Positions 45,144 to 55,062 are shown, numbered from the stretch's first letter. The stretch: 64,000 bases of DNA from Candidatus Thiothrix anitrata (GCF_017901155.1 NZ_CP072800.1:434001-498000); one strand, 5' to 3'. Made by a program: numbers and translations. The notes: generated by a model not told the origin, from the sequence alone.

Positions 45144-46189
45144 CTAAACCCATCAATATCCCCATCATCAAAGTCCCGCACACCGCGCACATTGAAGCCC
45201 TGAACCCGCATTACACCCCCGAACAAAAAGCGGTGGTGAAGGACAAAATCAAACGTTTGCTCAAAGAGCAGGACGCGGTGCTGGTAGCGCATTACTACGT
45301 CGAGCGCGATTTACAGGAATTGGCGGAAGAAACCGGCGGTTATGTATCCGACTCGCTGGATATGGCGAGGTTTGGCAATGAACACCCCGCAAAAACCCTG
45401 ATTGTCGCAGGCGTGCGTTTCATGGGCGAAACCGCGAAGATTCTGAACCCGGAAAAGCGCGTGTTAATGCCAACACTGGAAGCCGAATGTTCACTGGATT
45501 TGGAATGCCCCGCCGACCAATTTATTCCATTTTGTGATGAAAATCCCGACCGTACCGTCGTCGTTTATTCCAATACCAGTGCCGAAGTGAAAGCACGGGC
45601 GGATTACGTTGTCACTTCCAGCATTGCGGTCGATTTAGTGACTTGGTTGCACCAACAAGGCAAGAAAATCCTCTGGGCTCCTGACAAGCATTTGGGCAAT
45701 TACATCCAACGTCTTACCGGGGCGGATATGTTGCGCTGGCAAGCGGCTTGCGTGGTGCATGATGAATTCAAATCCCGCGCCTTGGGTGATTTGATTGAGA
45801 AATATCCCGATGCAGGTATTTTGGTGCACCCCGAATCACCTGAGGAAATCATCAAATTAGCGGATGCGGTCGGCTCCACCTCGCAACTGATCAAGGCCGC
45901 ACAAACCTTACCGCAGCAACGTTTTATCGTGGCGACTGACAACGGTATTTTCTATAAAATGCAGCAAGCCGCACCCGGTAAAGTCTTTATTGCCGCCCCA
46001 ACAATGGGCGAAGGCGCGACCTGTACCAGTTGTGCCCACTGCCCGTGGATGGCAATGAATGGCCTGCATAATTTATTGAAAGTGCTGGAATCGGGTGGGA
46101 ATGAAATCTTCGTGGAAGAAAGCATCCGCGTGCAAGCGTTACGCTCAACACAGCGGATGCTGGACTTCGCTAAAATGCGACGCGGTTAA
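45140..46189 (+). CDS. nadA: Quinolinate synthase A
   Basis: A [4Fe-4S] enzyme condensing iminoaspartate and DHAP to quinolinate in NAD synthesis. It has 349 residues. The cluster Cys are seen in [18 protein letters not shown] and the C-terminal [30 protein letters not shown] near the N-terminus binds substrate. Composition returns to the GC-rich host type at this gene. The ATGA overlap with the methyltransferase shows how tightly the defence island is inserted. Confidence 0.96.
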   Translation: MTKPINIPIIKVPHTAHIEALNPHYTPEQKAVVKDKIKRLLKEQDAVLVAHYYVERDLQELAEETGGYVSDSLDMARFGNEHPAKTLIVAGVRFMGETAKILNPEKRVLMPTLEAECSLDLECPADQFIPFCDENPDRTVVVYSNTSAEVKARADYVVTSSIAVDLVTWLHQQGKKILWAPDKHLGNYIQRLTGADMLRWQAACVVHDEFKSRALGDLIEKYPDAGILVHPESPEEIIKLADAVGSTSQLIKAAQTLPQQRFIVATDNGIFYKMQQAAPGKVFIAAPTMGEGATCTSCAHCPWMAMNGLHNLLKVLESGGNEIFVEESIRVQALRSTQRMLDFAKMRRG

Positions 46190-46193
46190 ACGA

Positions 46194-46904
46194 TCAATCG
46201 TCACTGCCCAAACTCATCAGGAATTGCAGGATATACCAGAACAACAACCCCACACTGGAGAACAACGACAATGACGCAGCAACGTGTTGTTCAGTGTGGT
46301 ACTCGTGAATGATATTAGAAGTACTGTAAAGTACCGCAGCAGCCGCAAACACGATCATAATCCCGGAAAATACCAAGCCCAAGGTAAAGCCAAACGCAAT
46401 ACTGGCAACAATCACGCCCAGCGCAATCAACCCACCAATGTTAAGAATAGGCCCTAAAAACGCGAAGTTTTTACGGGTGGTAAAGGCAGTAAAGGTAATC
46501 CCCGCCACTAACATCAGAGTCAGCAATACTGCATGACTCAGCACGTCTGGGGCTTTACTCAAGGCAATATAAATCAGCGGCATAAAGACAATCGCTTCGG
46601 CCACCACAAACAAACCCAAACCTGCGTATTGCATTTCTTTGGAAATGGCAGAGTGCGCCCATTTATCAGCGACGTAAGACACCACCATAAATAAACCTAA
46701 GACCACCAGCCACATCCATTTGCTGCCTTGCAACAGATGCACGAATGATTCAGCCACGCCGGATTGAATCAACAGGGATTCCACCGCAACAAACGCCAGA
46801 ATCGCCCCACCCAAATGCAGGTAAGTGCGCCGAATAAAGCCAGCGCGTTCCGTTTCGCTGGCATGAGCGACGATAGTGTCGCTGTGAATGTCCAAGAGTG
46901 CCAT
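46194..46904 (-). CDS. Bax inhibitor-1/YccA family membrane protein
   Basis: A 236-residue protein with seven hydrophobic segments, opening with RRTYLHLGGAILAFVAVESLL and ending WYILQFLMSLGSDD. The acidic C-terminal end and the FLGPILNIGGLIALGVIVAS region are usual for YccA/TMBIM proteins, which act in membrane proteostasis with FtsH or as Ca2+ leak channels. ATG 46904 follows AAGGAGTT. Converges on nadA with only 4 bases between the stops. Confidence 0.9.
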   Translation of the reverse strand: MALLDIHSDTIVAHASETERAGFIRRTYLHLGGAILAFVAVESLLIQSGVAESFVHLLQGSKWMWLVVLGLFMVVSYVADKWAHSAISKEMQYAGLGLFVVAEAIVFMPLIYIALSKAPDVLSHAVLLTLMLVAGITFTAFTTRKNFAFLGPILNIGGLIALGVIVASIAFGFTLGLVFSGIMIVFAAAAVLYSTSNIIHEYHTEQHVAASLSLFSSVGLLFWYILQFLMSLGSDD

Positions 46905-46951
46905 TGTGTTAACTCCTTAAGGTTTTAAAGTTAATGCGCGTGTTTTAATGA

Positions 46952-47614
46952 TTACATACGTACAGCCAGCGGGGTAATTCCCATACCTGATAATGTTTTT
47001 TGCCACTTGTCTAACATTGCCTGATCAGTCGCCGGGCCAATACGTACCCGATACATCATCGTGCCATTGACATCCGCTTGTTCTATCCGGCTGTTTAAAC
47101 CGCTGGATCGGGCACGTGCCTGCAAGGAAGCCGCCTGCGTTTCAGTTTTGTACGACCCTAGCTGAAAACCATTGACCTTACCAAACGTGGGAGTCGCCGC
47201 CGGTTTGGTTACAGATTTAGCTTCGGGCTTTGGTTTAGGATCTTTGTTTGCAACAACCACTGCTGACTCCGGCACTACAATAGGCACGCCCACTTCTAAT
47301 TGCGGCAATACCGCGTGGTAACTAAACCCCGGCTTTTCATCAGCATCTGGCTCGGAAGATGCGGTATCACGTAACGTTGGATTATTAGCAGCATCAAGCG
47401 GAACACTGGCATTAACAGGCGTACCAACGACCGCCGGAATTATTGCTGTATCCGAAGCACTCGCAGTAACTTCAACGGCAGGTTTATCCTTATTCATAGC
47501 ATACAAACCGAAGCCGACGAGCAAGCCTATGGCTATTCCCCCCAGCATCCACCCCATCCCGTATTGGCTAAACGTGCCGTCAGAGGCCGCTTGTTTTTTA
47601 AAGTCTTTGGTCAT
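46952..47614 (-). CDS. SPOR-domain membrane protein
   Basis: A 220-residue bitopic protein: short cytoplasmic start, one helix (GWMLGGIAIGLLVGFGLYAM, residues about 22-41), a Pro/Ala-rich periplasmic linker, and a C-terminal SPOR domain (VNGFQLGSYKTETQAASLQARARSSGLNSRIEQ... YRVRIGPATDQAML). SPOR domains bind denuded septal peptidoglycan, so a division role similar to FtsN is likely. Start ATG 47614 is used; it lies downstream of priA on the same strand. Confidence 0.88.
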   Translation of the reverse strand: MTKDFKKQAASDGTFSQYGMGWMLGGIAIGLLVGFGLYAMNKDKPAVEVTASASDTAIIPAVVGTPVNASVPLDAANNPTLRDTASSEPDADEKPGFSYHAVLPQLEVGVPIVVPESAVVVANKDPKPKPEAKSVTKPAATPTFGKVNGFQLGSYKTETQAASLQARARSSGLNSRIEQADVNGTMMYRVRIGPATDQAMLDKWQKTLSGMGITPLAVRM

Positions 47615-47723
47615 TGCGGTGATTCTCAAATTTGTGGTTAGCGCAAGTATAGCGAAAATTCAATTAAGATACGGCTATTAACCTTGGATTAACGGTTATT
47701 TTCAATATTCTAGCGACTGATGG

Positions 47724-49754
47724 TTAACTGAAATCAACAGGATCAACATCAATTGACCAACGCACCCCCGAACAGCCGCGCAATTTCACCCCACCTGCCA
47801 ACAAAAAATCGAGGGCGGTGTGCAATGCGCCACGCTGTTTACTGCCCAATAGCAATTGCGCACGGTAACGGTTTGCACGTTTTTCAATCGGTGCTGGAAC
47901 CGGACCTAAACACTGAATCACTTGCTCACTGGCTTTGAGGCGTGCCGCGATAAATTCCAGTAAACGCAACGCCGGTTCAAGGGTTTCGCTGCTGGCACGA
48001 ATCAACGCATGATAACCGTAAGGCGGAAATGACCAGCGGGCGCGATCTTCCAGCAATTGCTTGGCAAACGGGGTGTAACCCTGCCCCACCAATTGCTGCA
48101 ATAACGGGTGTTGTGGCTGGCTGGTTTGCAAAATCACCTGTCCCGCTTTGGTGGCACGTCCGGCACGCCCCGCGACTTGCACCAGCAATTGCCCTAAGCG
48201 TTCCAACGCGCGGTAATCGGTACTCAACAACGCATGATCAATGTCCATAATCACCACCAAGGTCAAATTGGGGAAATCATGGCCTTTGGCTAACATCTGT
48301 GTCCCCACCAAAATCAACGGTTCATTGGTGCGCACTGCACTCAGCTTTTCCTCCAGCTCACCTTTGCGGCTGGTGCTGTCACGGTCAATGCGCACCACCG
48401 GAAAGCCGCTGAAATGGTTTTGCAACAGCAATTCCAAACGCTCCGTACCCTGCCCTTGGGTGGTCAATTGCGGATTTTTGCAACTGGGGCATTCAGTCGG
48501 CGTGGCTTGTTCCGCACCGCAATGATGGCATACCAAACGGTTACGGCGGGCGTGCCAAGTCATTTTCACACTGCAATGCGCACAATCGGCCTGCCAACCA
48601 CACGACGGGCAATACAACGCGGGGGCAAAACCCCGGCGGTTTAAAAACACCATCGCCTGTTCACCGCGCAACAATGTATTCCGCAATGCCTGCAAGGTGT
48701 CGGGGGTTAACCCCGCCTGCAACTCAAACGGGCGCGTATCCTGCACCTGCAAGGCCGGTGGACGCGCACTACCCGGACGTTGTTCCAACCGCACATAACG
48801 GTAACGCCCAGCCTGCACGTTATACAACGATTCCAGCGCGGGAGTAGCACTGCCCAGTAATACCGGAATAGCCAGCATCTGCGCCCGTTTAATCGCCAAA
48901 TCACGCCCGTGATAGCGAAACCCGTCCTGCTGTTTTAATGAGGCATCGTGTTCCTCATCAATCACAATCAACGCCAGTGACGAAGCCGGGGTAAAAATCG
49001 CCGAACGTGTACCAATAATAATTTGTGCCTGCCCACTGCGGGCTCGTAACCAAGCTTTAAAACGTTCCCCGTCACTCAAACCAGAGTGCAGGCACACCGT
49101 GGGGATTTCCGCGAAAAAATGGGCAAAGCGCGTTAATAACTGCGGGGTTAAACCGATTTCCGGCACGATCACCAACACCTGCTTGCCCGCCGCCAGCAAC
49201 GGAGTCATCAAGCGCAGGTAAATTTCGGTTTTGCCACTGCCGGTAATTCCGTGCAACAACACTGGGCGTGGGTTGCTCTCGGCATTCCAAGTTTGAATAC
49301 TCTGCAAACACGCTTGCTGTGGTGCGGTAAGTTGTAACGCATTGCTTGGCTCGACGGCGATTGCTGCGGGCGGTGCGCTGGGTTTGAGCAAACGCTGCAT
49401 CGTTTTTGACAAGGGTTTGGTTTTACGCAATGCCGCTGGCAACGCGCTAAAAATCACTTCACCCAGCGGGCAATGGTAGTAACGCGCAGCCCATTCTAGC
49501 AACGCCAGCAAATGCGCATCCGCTAACGGCTCGGTGTCTAACACCGCCTGAATCGGCTTAATCGCGAACTCAGATTCTGAGTCGGCGGCTACCGCTTCCA
49601 CCCCTAAAACCAGCCCCACGCTCACCCCTTTACCTAAAGGCACGGCAACGCGCACACCCACCGCAGGTATTTCACCTGCCGTTACGCTGTAACTGAGGAG
49701 TGTGTGCAACGGACGCGGGATCGCGACGTGTACCAGAGTTGAGGGTTGATCCAT
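47724..49754 (-). CDS. priA: Primosomal protein N' (replication restart helicase PriA)
   Basis: A 676-residue helicase restarting stalled forks. An N-terminal 3' DNA-binding domain (VHVAIPRPLHTLLSYSV) precedes Walker A GITGSGKTEIY, the DEEH box (IVIDEEHDASLKQ) and a zinc region CPSCGWQADCAHC...CHHCGAEQATPTECPSC (eight Cys), then RIDRD and LVGTQMLAKGHDFPNLTLV. It is complete. A cluster of DnaA-box-like sites lies directly upstream. Confidence 0.95.
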   Translation of the reverse strand: MDQPSTLVHVAIPRPLHTLLSYSVTAGEIPAVGVRVAVPLGKGVSVGLVLGVEAVAADSESEFAIKPIQAVLDTEPLADAHLLALLEWAARYYHCPLGEVIFSALPAALRKTKPLSKTMQRLLKPSAPPAAIAVEPSNALQLTAPQQACLQSIQTWNAESNPRPVLLHGITGSGKTEIYLRLMTPLLAAGKQVLVIVPEIGLTPQLLTRFAHFFAEIPTVCLHSGLSDGERFKAWLRARSGQAQIIIGTRSAIFTPASSLALIVIDEEHDASLKQQDGFRYHGRDLAIKRAQMLAIPVLLGSATPALESLYNVQAGRYRYVRLEQRPGSARPPALQVQDTRPFELQAGLTPDTLQALRNTLLRGEQAMVFLNRRGFAPALYCPSCGWQADCAHCSVKMTWHARRNRLVCHHCGAEQATPTECPSCKNPQLTTQGQGTERLELLLQNHFSGFPVVRIDRDSTSRKGELEEKLSAVRTNEPLILVGTQMLAKGHDFPNLTLVVIMDIDHALLSTDYRALERLGQLLVQVAGRAGRATKAGQVILQTSQPQHPLLQQLVGQGYTPFAKQLLEDRARWSFPPYGYHALIRASSETLEPALRLLEFIAARLKASEQVIQCLGPVPAPIEKRANRYRAQLLLGSKQRGALHTALDFLLAGGVKLRGCSGVRWSIDVDPVDFS

Positions 49755-49849
49755 GCACCGAGTTTACCAGAAGCCCCGGCGACATTCTGGACGAGTTTTA
49801 TCAAGATAGTTGAAGGCGAACCTCCAAAATCGCGGCAACTGCTTGTTTC

Positions 49850-50067
49850 TGTGGATAGTTGTGAGGTTATGCACAAAACCTGTGGATAACTCTGTGGATG
49901 AACTGCGGAAATCTGCCTCTAGCCCTTGCTGCATAAGCGTTTTCACGCTTTGATTAAAAATCAATCACGTGAAATTTTTATTTAAAAATCAATAATATAA
50001 TAGCAAATAAAATTAATTTCTTGACAAAGATAGCAAGATTGTTAACAGCGGATGAATATGTGGACAA
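49850..50067. other. DnaA-box cluster with AT-rich stretch (origin-like)
   Basis: Five 9-mers close to the DnaA consensus TTATCCACA lie in this intergenic region: TGTGGATAG (49850), TTATGCACA (49867), TGTGGATAA (49881, exact match on the minus strand), TGTGGATGA (49893) and TGTGGACAA (50059). Between the fourth and fifth is a roughly 90-base AT-rich stretch (about 49950-50040) with TTTAAAAATC and AATAATATAATAG, like a DNA unwinding element. The 370-base gap between priA and pntB holds no gene. Either a chromosomal origin or a DnaA-titrating site. Confidence 0.6.
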
Positions 50068-50072
50068 CTTAT

Positions 50073-50101
50073 AAAAAAGCCCGGACGAACCGGGCTTTTT
50101 T
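50073..50101. terminator. Bidirectional terminator after pntB
   Basis: GCCCGG and CCGGGC pair across an ACGAA loop, with A6 on the left and T6 on the right. It lies just after the pntB stop on the minus strand and can also stop rightward transcription from the DnaA-box region. Confidence 0.88.
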
Positions 50102-50124
50102 GGCGATTGTCAAGACCAAATATT

Positions 50125-51501
50125 CTAAAGTTCTTTCATATTCGTAATCAATTCATTCGCGACCGCCTGACCATCGCCATACAGCATCCGGCAGTTGTCA
50201 GCAAAGAACAGGTGGTTCTCAATCCCAGAGAAACCTGCGCCTTGACCGCGTTTCACCACGATCACGTTTTTGGCGTAATCCGCGTTCAAGATTGGCATTC
50301 CGTAAATCGGGCTGTTCGGGTCAGTCCGCGCAATCGGGTTCACCACGTCATTCGCCCCAATCACTAACGCCACGTCAGCGGTGCGGAACTCTTCGTTGAT
50401 TTCATCCAAGTCGTAGATAATGTCATACGGCACGCCCGCTTCCGCCAGCAATACGTTCATATGCCCCGGCATCCGCCCCGCAACCGGGTGAATCGCAAAC
50501 TTGACCGTTACGCCACGTTCCTGCAATTGCTTGGTCATTTCCCAAATCTTGTGCTGTGCTTGCGCCACCGCCATGCCGTAACCGGGGATGATAATGACCT
50601 TTTCCGCAAACGCCATCATAATGGCAGCGTCAGGGGCTTCAATCGCTTTCATGGAACCGCTGACTTCCTGCGCTTCACCACTGGTTTCGCCGAAATTGCT
50701 GAACAGCACATTGGTAATCGGGCGGTTCATCGCTTTTGCCATCAATTGCGTCAGCAACATACCGGCAGCACCTACCACAACCCCCGCAATCATCATTGCA
50801 GGATTATTCAGCACATAACCTTCAAAACCAACCGCAAGCCCAGTGAATGCATTGTAAAGTGAAATCACTACCGGCATATCCGCGCCACCAATCGGCAGCG
50901 TCATCATCACCCCAAACGCCAGTGCCAACGCGAAGAACAGGAACAGCACAAACATGCCGTAATCCGTCCCGCTGGTCGCAATCCCCAAGCCTATCCACAC
51001 AGTGACAACAAATAAGGCGGCGTTGATACGTTGCTGATGCTTAAAGCGGAAAGCCCCGCGTAATTGTTTCAGACCTTGCAATTTACCAAAGGCAATCAAC
51101 GAGCCAGAGAATGCTACCGCACCAATCAGCGCACCCGCCACCGCCAGTAACTGCACCACCGGATCCATTTCATGACGCTTAATCAATTCCACCGCCGCAA
51201 TCGCCGCCGCCGCACCGCCGCCCATGCCGTTGTAGAGCGCAATCATTTGCGGCATATCGGTCATGGCGACTTCTTTGCCTGTTTTCCAAGCAATGCCTCC
51301 ACCGACCGCAATCCCGATGAAAATCAGCAAGTAATTGGTGTTGACGTGCGGGTGCGCGAACGTAATCAAGGTTGCCAGCACCATGCCGATGCCTGCCCAC
51401 ACAATCCCGCGCCGCGCCGTGACCGGCGATGCCATTTGCTTAAGACCGAGAATAAACAGCACTGCGGCTGCCAAGTAAAAAATTTCAACAAAAAGGTTCA
51501 T
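50125..51501 (-). CDS. pntB: NAD(P) transhydrogenase subunit beta
   Basis: A 458-residue membrane subunit of proton-translocating transhydrogenase. N-terminal helices (about 1-260) are followed by the NADP(H)-binding domain with the GYGMAVAQAQH loop and AIHPVAGRMPGHMNVLLAEA, then VKRGQGAGFSGIENHLFF. It works with both alpha chains to drive NADPH formation with the proton gradient. Two bases separate it from the upstream pntAb stop. Confidence 0.95.
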   Translation of the reverse strand: MNLFVEIFYLAAAVLFILGLKQMASPVTARRGIVWAGIGMVLATLITFAHPHVNTNYLLIFIGIAVGGGIAWKTGKEVAMTDMPQMIALYNGMGGGAAAAIAAVELIKRHEMDPVVQLLAVAGALIGAVAFSGSLIAFGKLQGLKQLRGAFRFKHQQRINAALFVVTVWIGLGIATSGTDYGMFVLFLFFALALAFGVMMTLPIGGADMPVVISLYNAFTGLAVGFEGYVLNNPAMMIAGVVVGAAGMLLTQLMAKAMNRPITNVLFSNFGETSGEAQEVSGSMKAIEAPDAAIMMAFAEKVIIIPGYGMAVAQAQHKIWEMTKQLQERGVTVKFAIHPVAGRMPGHMNVLLAEAGVPYDIIYDLDEINEEFRTADVALVIGANDVVNPIARTDPNSPIYGMPILNADYAKNVIVVKRGQGAGFSGIENHLFFADNCRMLYGDGQAVANELITNMKEL

Positions 51502-51503
51502 GC

Positions 51504-51791
51504 TTATTTCTCCCCTTTGCTGCTTTTAAACATTTCCAGCATCCGTTCAGTCACGACGTAACCACCAACCGCGTTACCCGCTGCCAGTACCACCGCAATG
51601 AACCCAATCAATTGTTCCATAAAGCCTTCTGCCTGACCTAGCACGACCATTGCGCCGACTAACACAATGCCGTGAACGAAATTTGAACCCGACATGAGCG
51701 GGGTGTGCAGGATAACCGGCACTTTGGAAATCACTTCATAGCCGACAAATCCGGCAAGGATGAAGATGTAAATGGCGATAAAACCTTCCAT
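51504..51791 (-). CDS. pntAb: NAD(P) transhydrogenase subunit alpha part 2 (membrane)
   Basis: A 95-residue membrane chain with three helices, opening IYIFILAGFVGYEVISKVPVILHTPLMSGSNFVHGIVLVGAMVVLG, the hallmark of PntA2. In E. coli this part is fused to PntA; here it is a separate gene as in Rhodospirillum, between pntAa and pntB with 2-base gaps. Confidence 0.94.
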   Translation of the reverse strand: MEGFIAIYIFILAGFVGYEVISKVPVILHTPLMSGSNFVHGIVLVGAMVVLGQAEGFMEQLIGFIAVVLAAGNAVGGYVVTERMLEMFKSSKGEK

Positions 51792-51793
51792 TG

Positions 51794-52921
51794 TTATGCT
51801 CCTTCAACCAGTTGGCGAATGGCTGCGTTCATGATTTTGCCTTCGTGGGTGAGTAACGCGCCTGCAATCACTTCGTCGCTGAAGTCGGGGGCATACGCGC
51901 CATCTTTCAGCATGGGAGTCAGGAAATTGAGCAAGTTTTTGGCGTACATCTCAGACGCATGTACCGGCACTTGGCTAGGCACATTGAGGGGCGCGTGAAT
52001 GGTCACACCGTTATGCACAATGGTTTTGCCCGGTTGCGTCAGGGTGCAGTTGCCGCCGCCTTCTGCTGCCAAGTCAATAATCACCGCGCCGGATTTCATG
52101 CCATCCACCGTGGATTCGGGAATGATTTTCGGGGAAGGACGACCCGGAACCGCAGCGGTAGTGATCAACACGTCAGCGGTAGCAATGTGTTTTGCCAAAG
52201 CTTCCTGCTGTTGCTGCTTTTCTTCAGCAGTGAGTTCGCGTGCGTAACCGCCCGCGCCTTCCGCCGTAATGCCAAGTTCGATGAATTTTGCACCGAGGGA
52301 TTGCACTTGTTCTTTGGTCGCGGAACGCACGTCATAGGCTTCAACCACTGCACCCAAACGCCGTGCGGTTGCAATTGCCTGCAAACCTGCCACGCCCACG
52401 CCAATGATAATGACTTTGGAGGGACGAATCGTACCCGCCGCAGTGGTCAGCATCGGGAAAAAGCGCGGAGCAAGATCCGACCCCATGATCGCGGCTTTGT
52501 AACCGGCGATAGCCGCTTGCGAGGACAATACATCCATCGCCTGCGCACGCGAAATCCGTGGGATCAGTTCCATCGCAAAGCTGGTGATGTTTTTGGCTTG
52601 TAATGCCGCAATCCGTTCGGGGGATTGGTAAGGCTGCAACATGCCGATCAGGACGCTGCCATCTTTTAATTGCGCAATTTCCGCGTCAGATGGCGGCTGG
52701 ACTTTAAGCACGATATCGGCTTGCTGATAGAGATCGCTTGCCGATGACACCATAGTTGCGCCGCTAAATGCCGTATCAGGAAGGTGTGCCGCAGCACCTG
52801 CGCCGGTTTCTACCAGTACTTCTGCGCCGAGTTTGCTGAGTTTGGCAATGACGCTGGATTCGATGGCAACCCGACGCTCGCCCTCGGCGGTTTCCTTGGG
52901 CACAGCCACTTTGATTGACAT
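51794..52921 (-). CDS. pntAa: NAD(P) transhydrogenase subunit alpha part 1
   Basis: A 375-residue soluble NAD(H)-binding chain. Alanine-dehydrogenase-like N-terminus (VAVPKETAEGERRVAIE), SFAMELIPRISRAQAMDVLSSQAAIAGYKA, the Rossmann VIIGVGVAGLQAIATARRLGAVVEAYDVR and the mobile loop. ATG 52921 is used; TCCAGAAGG lies upstream. First gene of the three-gene pnt operon. Confidence 0.95.
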   Translation of the reverse strand: MSIKVAVPKETAEGERRVAIESSVIAKLSKLGAEVLVETGAGAAAHLPDTAFSGATMVSSASDLYQQADIVLKVQPPSDAEIAQLKDGSVLIGMLQPYQSPERIAALQAKNITSFAMELIPRISRAQAMDVLSSQAAIAGYKAAIMGSDLAPRFFPMLTTAAGTIRPSKVIIIGVGVAGLQAIATARRLGAVVEAYDVRSATKEQVQSLGAKFIELGITAEGAGGYARELTAEEKQQQQEALAKHIATADVLITTAAVPGRPSPKIIPESTVDGMKSGAVIIDLAAEGGGNCTLTQPGKTIVHNGVTIHAPLNVPSQVPVHASEMYAKNLLNFLTPMLKDGAYAPDFSDEVIAGALLTHEGKIMNAAIRQLVEGA

Positions 52922-53050
52922 AGATTCTGTCTCCAGAAGGATTGTGTGATTCTAAGTAAATAGGCAAGACTTATAAGCCTCTGCCCAAAGTAAAGCCTGT
53001 CATCATAACGAATCACTATCCGCTAGTGAATATTCATTGTGGGCAAGCAA

Positions 53051-53079
53051 AAAAAAGCCGGGCAATGCCCGGCTTTCTT
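53051..53079 (-). terminator. Terminator of the OmpA-family gene
   Basis: AGCCGGGC and GCCCGGCT form an 8-bp stem with a 3-base loop; on the minus strand it is followed by a run of eight T. It sits about 20 bases after the OmpA-family stop. Confidence 0.88.
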
Positions 53080-53096
53080 GAGATGGTGTTGCTAAA

Positions 53097-53690
53097 TCAC
53101 TTAACAGTACTAGCTTCAACTTCTACGCGACGGTTAGCAGCACGACCTGCTTTAGTGCCATTGTCAGCAACAGGTTGTGACTCGCCACGACCAGCCGCTT
53201 GGATAGCAGCAGGAGGAACGCCTTTGCTTACCAAGTAGTTAGCAACTGCGCCAGCACGACGCTCAGACAAACCTTGGTTATAAGAATCACTACCTACGCT
53301 GTCAGTGTGACCAACGACGCTGATACCGGATACCTTAGAACCAGCCAAACCCGCCATGAATTGATCCAAACTTGCTTGACCAGCAGGTTTCAGAACCGCT
53401 TTATCAAAGTCGAAGTTAGCATCAGCACTCAGTGTCATTTTGACAGGCACTGGTTTTGGCACTGGTTTTGGTACTGGTTTTGGTACTGGCGGCGGAGTTG
53501 GAGCCGCTTCACAACCTTCCGGCATGCTGCCAAATTGTGCTTTAACGCAAGTTTTTTCGACACTGTTCTTCACAGCTTCGCCAGCACTGTTTTGAACATA
53601 TTTACCGTTTTCTGCTGCTTGAGCAGTAGTGGCCATCATAACTGCCATTAATGCAGCTACGCTGATGCCTGCAACTTTCTTCAGAGTCAT
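53097..53690 (-). CDS. OmpA-family protein with Pro-Lys hinge
   Basis: A 197-residue exported protein: signal peptide MTLKKVAGISVAALMAVMMATTAQA, a short N-terminal part with two Cys (likely a disulfide), a PVPKPVPKPVPKP hinge, and a C-terminal OmpA peptidoglycan-binding domain (FDFDKAVLKP, GHTDSVGSDSYNQGLSERRAGAVANYL, GRGESQPVADN, NRRVEVE). There is no beta-barrel, so it is a periplasmic wall anchor of unknown attachment. Good AAGGAG site before ATG 53690. Confidence 0.9.
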   Translation of the reverse strand: MTLKKVAGISVAALMAVMMATTAQAAENGKYVQNSAGEAVKNSVEKTCVKAQFGSMPEGCEAAPTPPPVPKPVPKPVPKPVPVKMTLSADANFDFDKAVLKPAGQASLDQFMAGLAGSKVSGISVVGHTDSVGSDSYNQGLSERRAGAVANYLVSKGVPPAAIQAAGRGESQPVADNGTKAGRAANRRVEVEASTVK

Positions 53691-53941
53691 CGTGATCTCC
53701 TTAAGCCTGGTTTTGATTTCAAGTTGTTGAGTAATTAATCAGTTGCATAAACTCGCCTAAACAAGTTCGCACGCACAGATATATTGGTGAGCAATGTGCT
53801 AAATATACAACAGTCGGTGAGATTATAGGTGAATCTCCCCCGAACCGCCACATACATAGCATATTTTCTCCGATAAATGTAGCATTATTACCACATTGTG
53901 TACACTTCACGACAACTCACGATACGCGACAGGTAAACTTC

Positions 53942-54766
53942 ATGCAAGGCAAAATCACCCCGAACTCTCACTCAGTCGACGAGCTGCTCAGCCTGATGGC
54001 ACGCTTGCGTGACCCTCAACACGGCTGCCCGTGGGATATAAAACAGACTTGGCAATCCATTTTGCCGCACACCTTGGAAGAAGTGTACGAAGTCGCCGAT
54101 GCCGTCGACCGGCACGATGCTACTGCGTTATGCGATGAACTGGGTGATTTGCTGTTTCAGGTGGTTTTTATGGCACGCATTGCTCAAGAGCAAAACCTTT
54201 TCAGCTTTGACGATGTTGTTACAGGAATTACCCACAAAATGATACGTCGCCACCCGCACGTGTTCGGCGACACCACTTACAGCGATGAACGGGCACAAAA
54301 ACAAGCGTGGGAAACCATTAAGCAGCAGGAACGCACCCAACAAAATGCGCCGACGGATTTCTTTGCAGGCATCCCCACCACAATGCCCGCCTTACGCCGC
54401 AGCCAAAAACTCCAACAACGCGCCGCACAAGTGGGCTTCGATTGGACGCACTGGCAAGAAGTATTACCTAAAATTCAGGAAGAGCTGGATGAAGTCAGTG
54501 CAGCAGTCGCCGATGCAGAACCTTTTGAACGCATTGAGGAAGAAGTCGGCGATGTCCTGATGGGTGCAACCAATCTGGCACGCTTACTCGGCGTAAATGC
54601 TGAAAATGCCTTGCGCCTATCCAATCGTAAATTTGAAAATCGCTTTCGGCGGGTTGAGAGTTTGTTGCAAATGCAAGGGGTTGCTTTGGCTGACGCAGGC
54701 TTAGAGCGCATGGAAACTGCTTGGAATATCGCCAAGCAAGAAGAGAAACAGATAAACGGTAGCTGA
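53942..54766 (+). CDS. mazG: Nucleoside triphosphate pyrophosphohydrolase MazG
   Basis: A 274-residue all-alpha NTP pyrophosphatase. Two MazG domains are present: LLSLMARLRDPQHGCPWDIKQTW, LEEVYEVADAVD and ELGDLLFQVVFMARI (EExxE...ExxD metal site), then the second copy EELDEVSAAVAD and EEVGDVLMGATNLARLLG. It removes non-canonical NTPs and, in E. coli, modulates ppGpp. Preceded by about 250 bases without a supported gene. Confidence 0.93.
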   Translation: MQGKITPNSHSVDELLSLMARLRDPQHGCPWDIKQTWQSILPHTLEEVYEVADAVDRHDATALCDELGDLLFQVVFMARIAQEQNLFSFDDVVTGITHKMIRRHPHVFGDTTYSDERAQKQAWETIKQQERTQQNAPTDFFAGIPTTMPALRRSQKLQQRAAQVGFDWTHWQEVLPKIQEELDEVSAAVADAEPFERIEEEVGDVLMGATNLARLLGVNAENALRLSNRKFENRFRRVESLLQMQGVALADAGLERMETAWNIAKQEEKQINGS

Positions 54767-54921
54767 ATGGGGCTAAAAAACGAAGCCCCCGACGAACGGG
54801 GGCAGTCAACACGGGCAAAAGTTATTATTATAGTTGTTTATTGTTGTTGTTAGCTCTTTGTTCAGCATTCTTGAAACGTTGCCCCCTGCGTACAGGGGGT
54901 GTCGTCGGGCGAAGCAGCAAC

Positions 54922-54972
54922 TTATTGTTATTGATGTGCTGTGGCTGCTTTCTGCCTCTTGGGGCTTGCTGA
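54922..54972 (+). repeat. Direct repeat, copy 1 (mazG-ruvA region)
   Basis: Starts TTATTGTTATTGATG and ends CTTGGGGCTTGCTGA; about 86% identical by eye to the copy at 55063-55112, 141 bases further on. Confidence 0.65.
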
Positions 54973-55062
54973 AACTTGTTGTAATCAAACCGTGACTTCC
55001 CGGTTAAATGCCCCTCGCGCTATCCGCAAGGGGTTATGGGAGTCGAAACATGGCTAGGCTAT

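Noticed and set aside
50021-50049. TTGACA in the AT-rich stretch as a rightward promoter
   Set aside because: No good -10 box at the right spacing and no gene downstream on that strand.
53719-53910. 63-codon minus-strand frame with a CTQCGNN start and six Cys
   Set aside because: It resembles a zinc-ribbon peptide, but needs a GTG start without a ribosome site; left unannotated.
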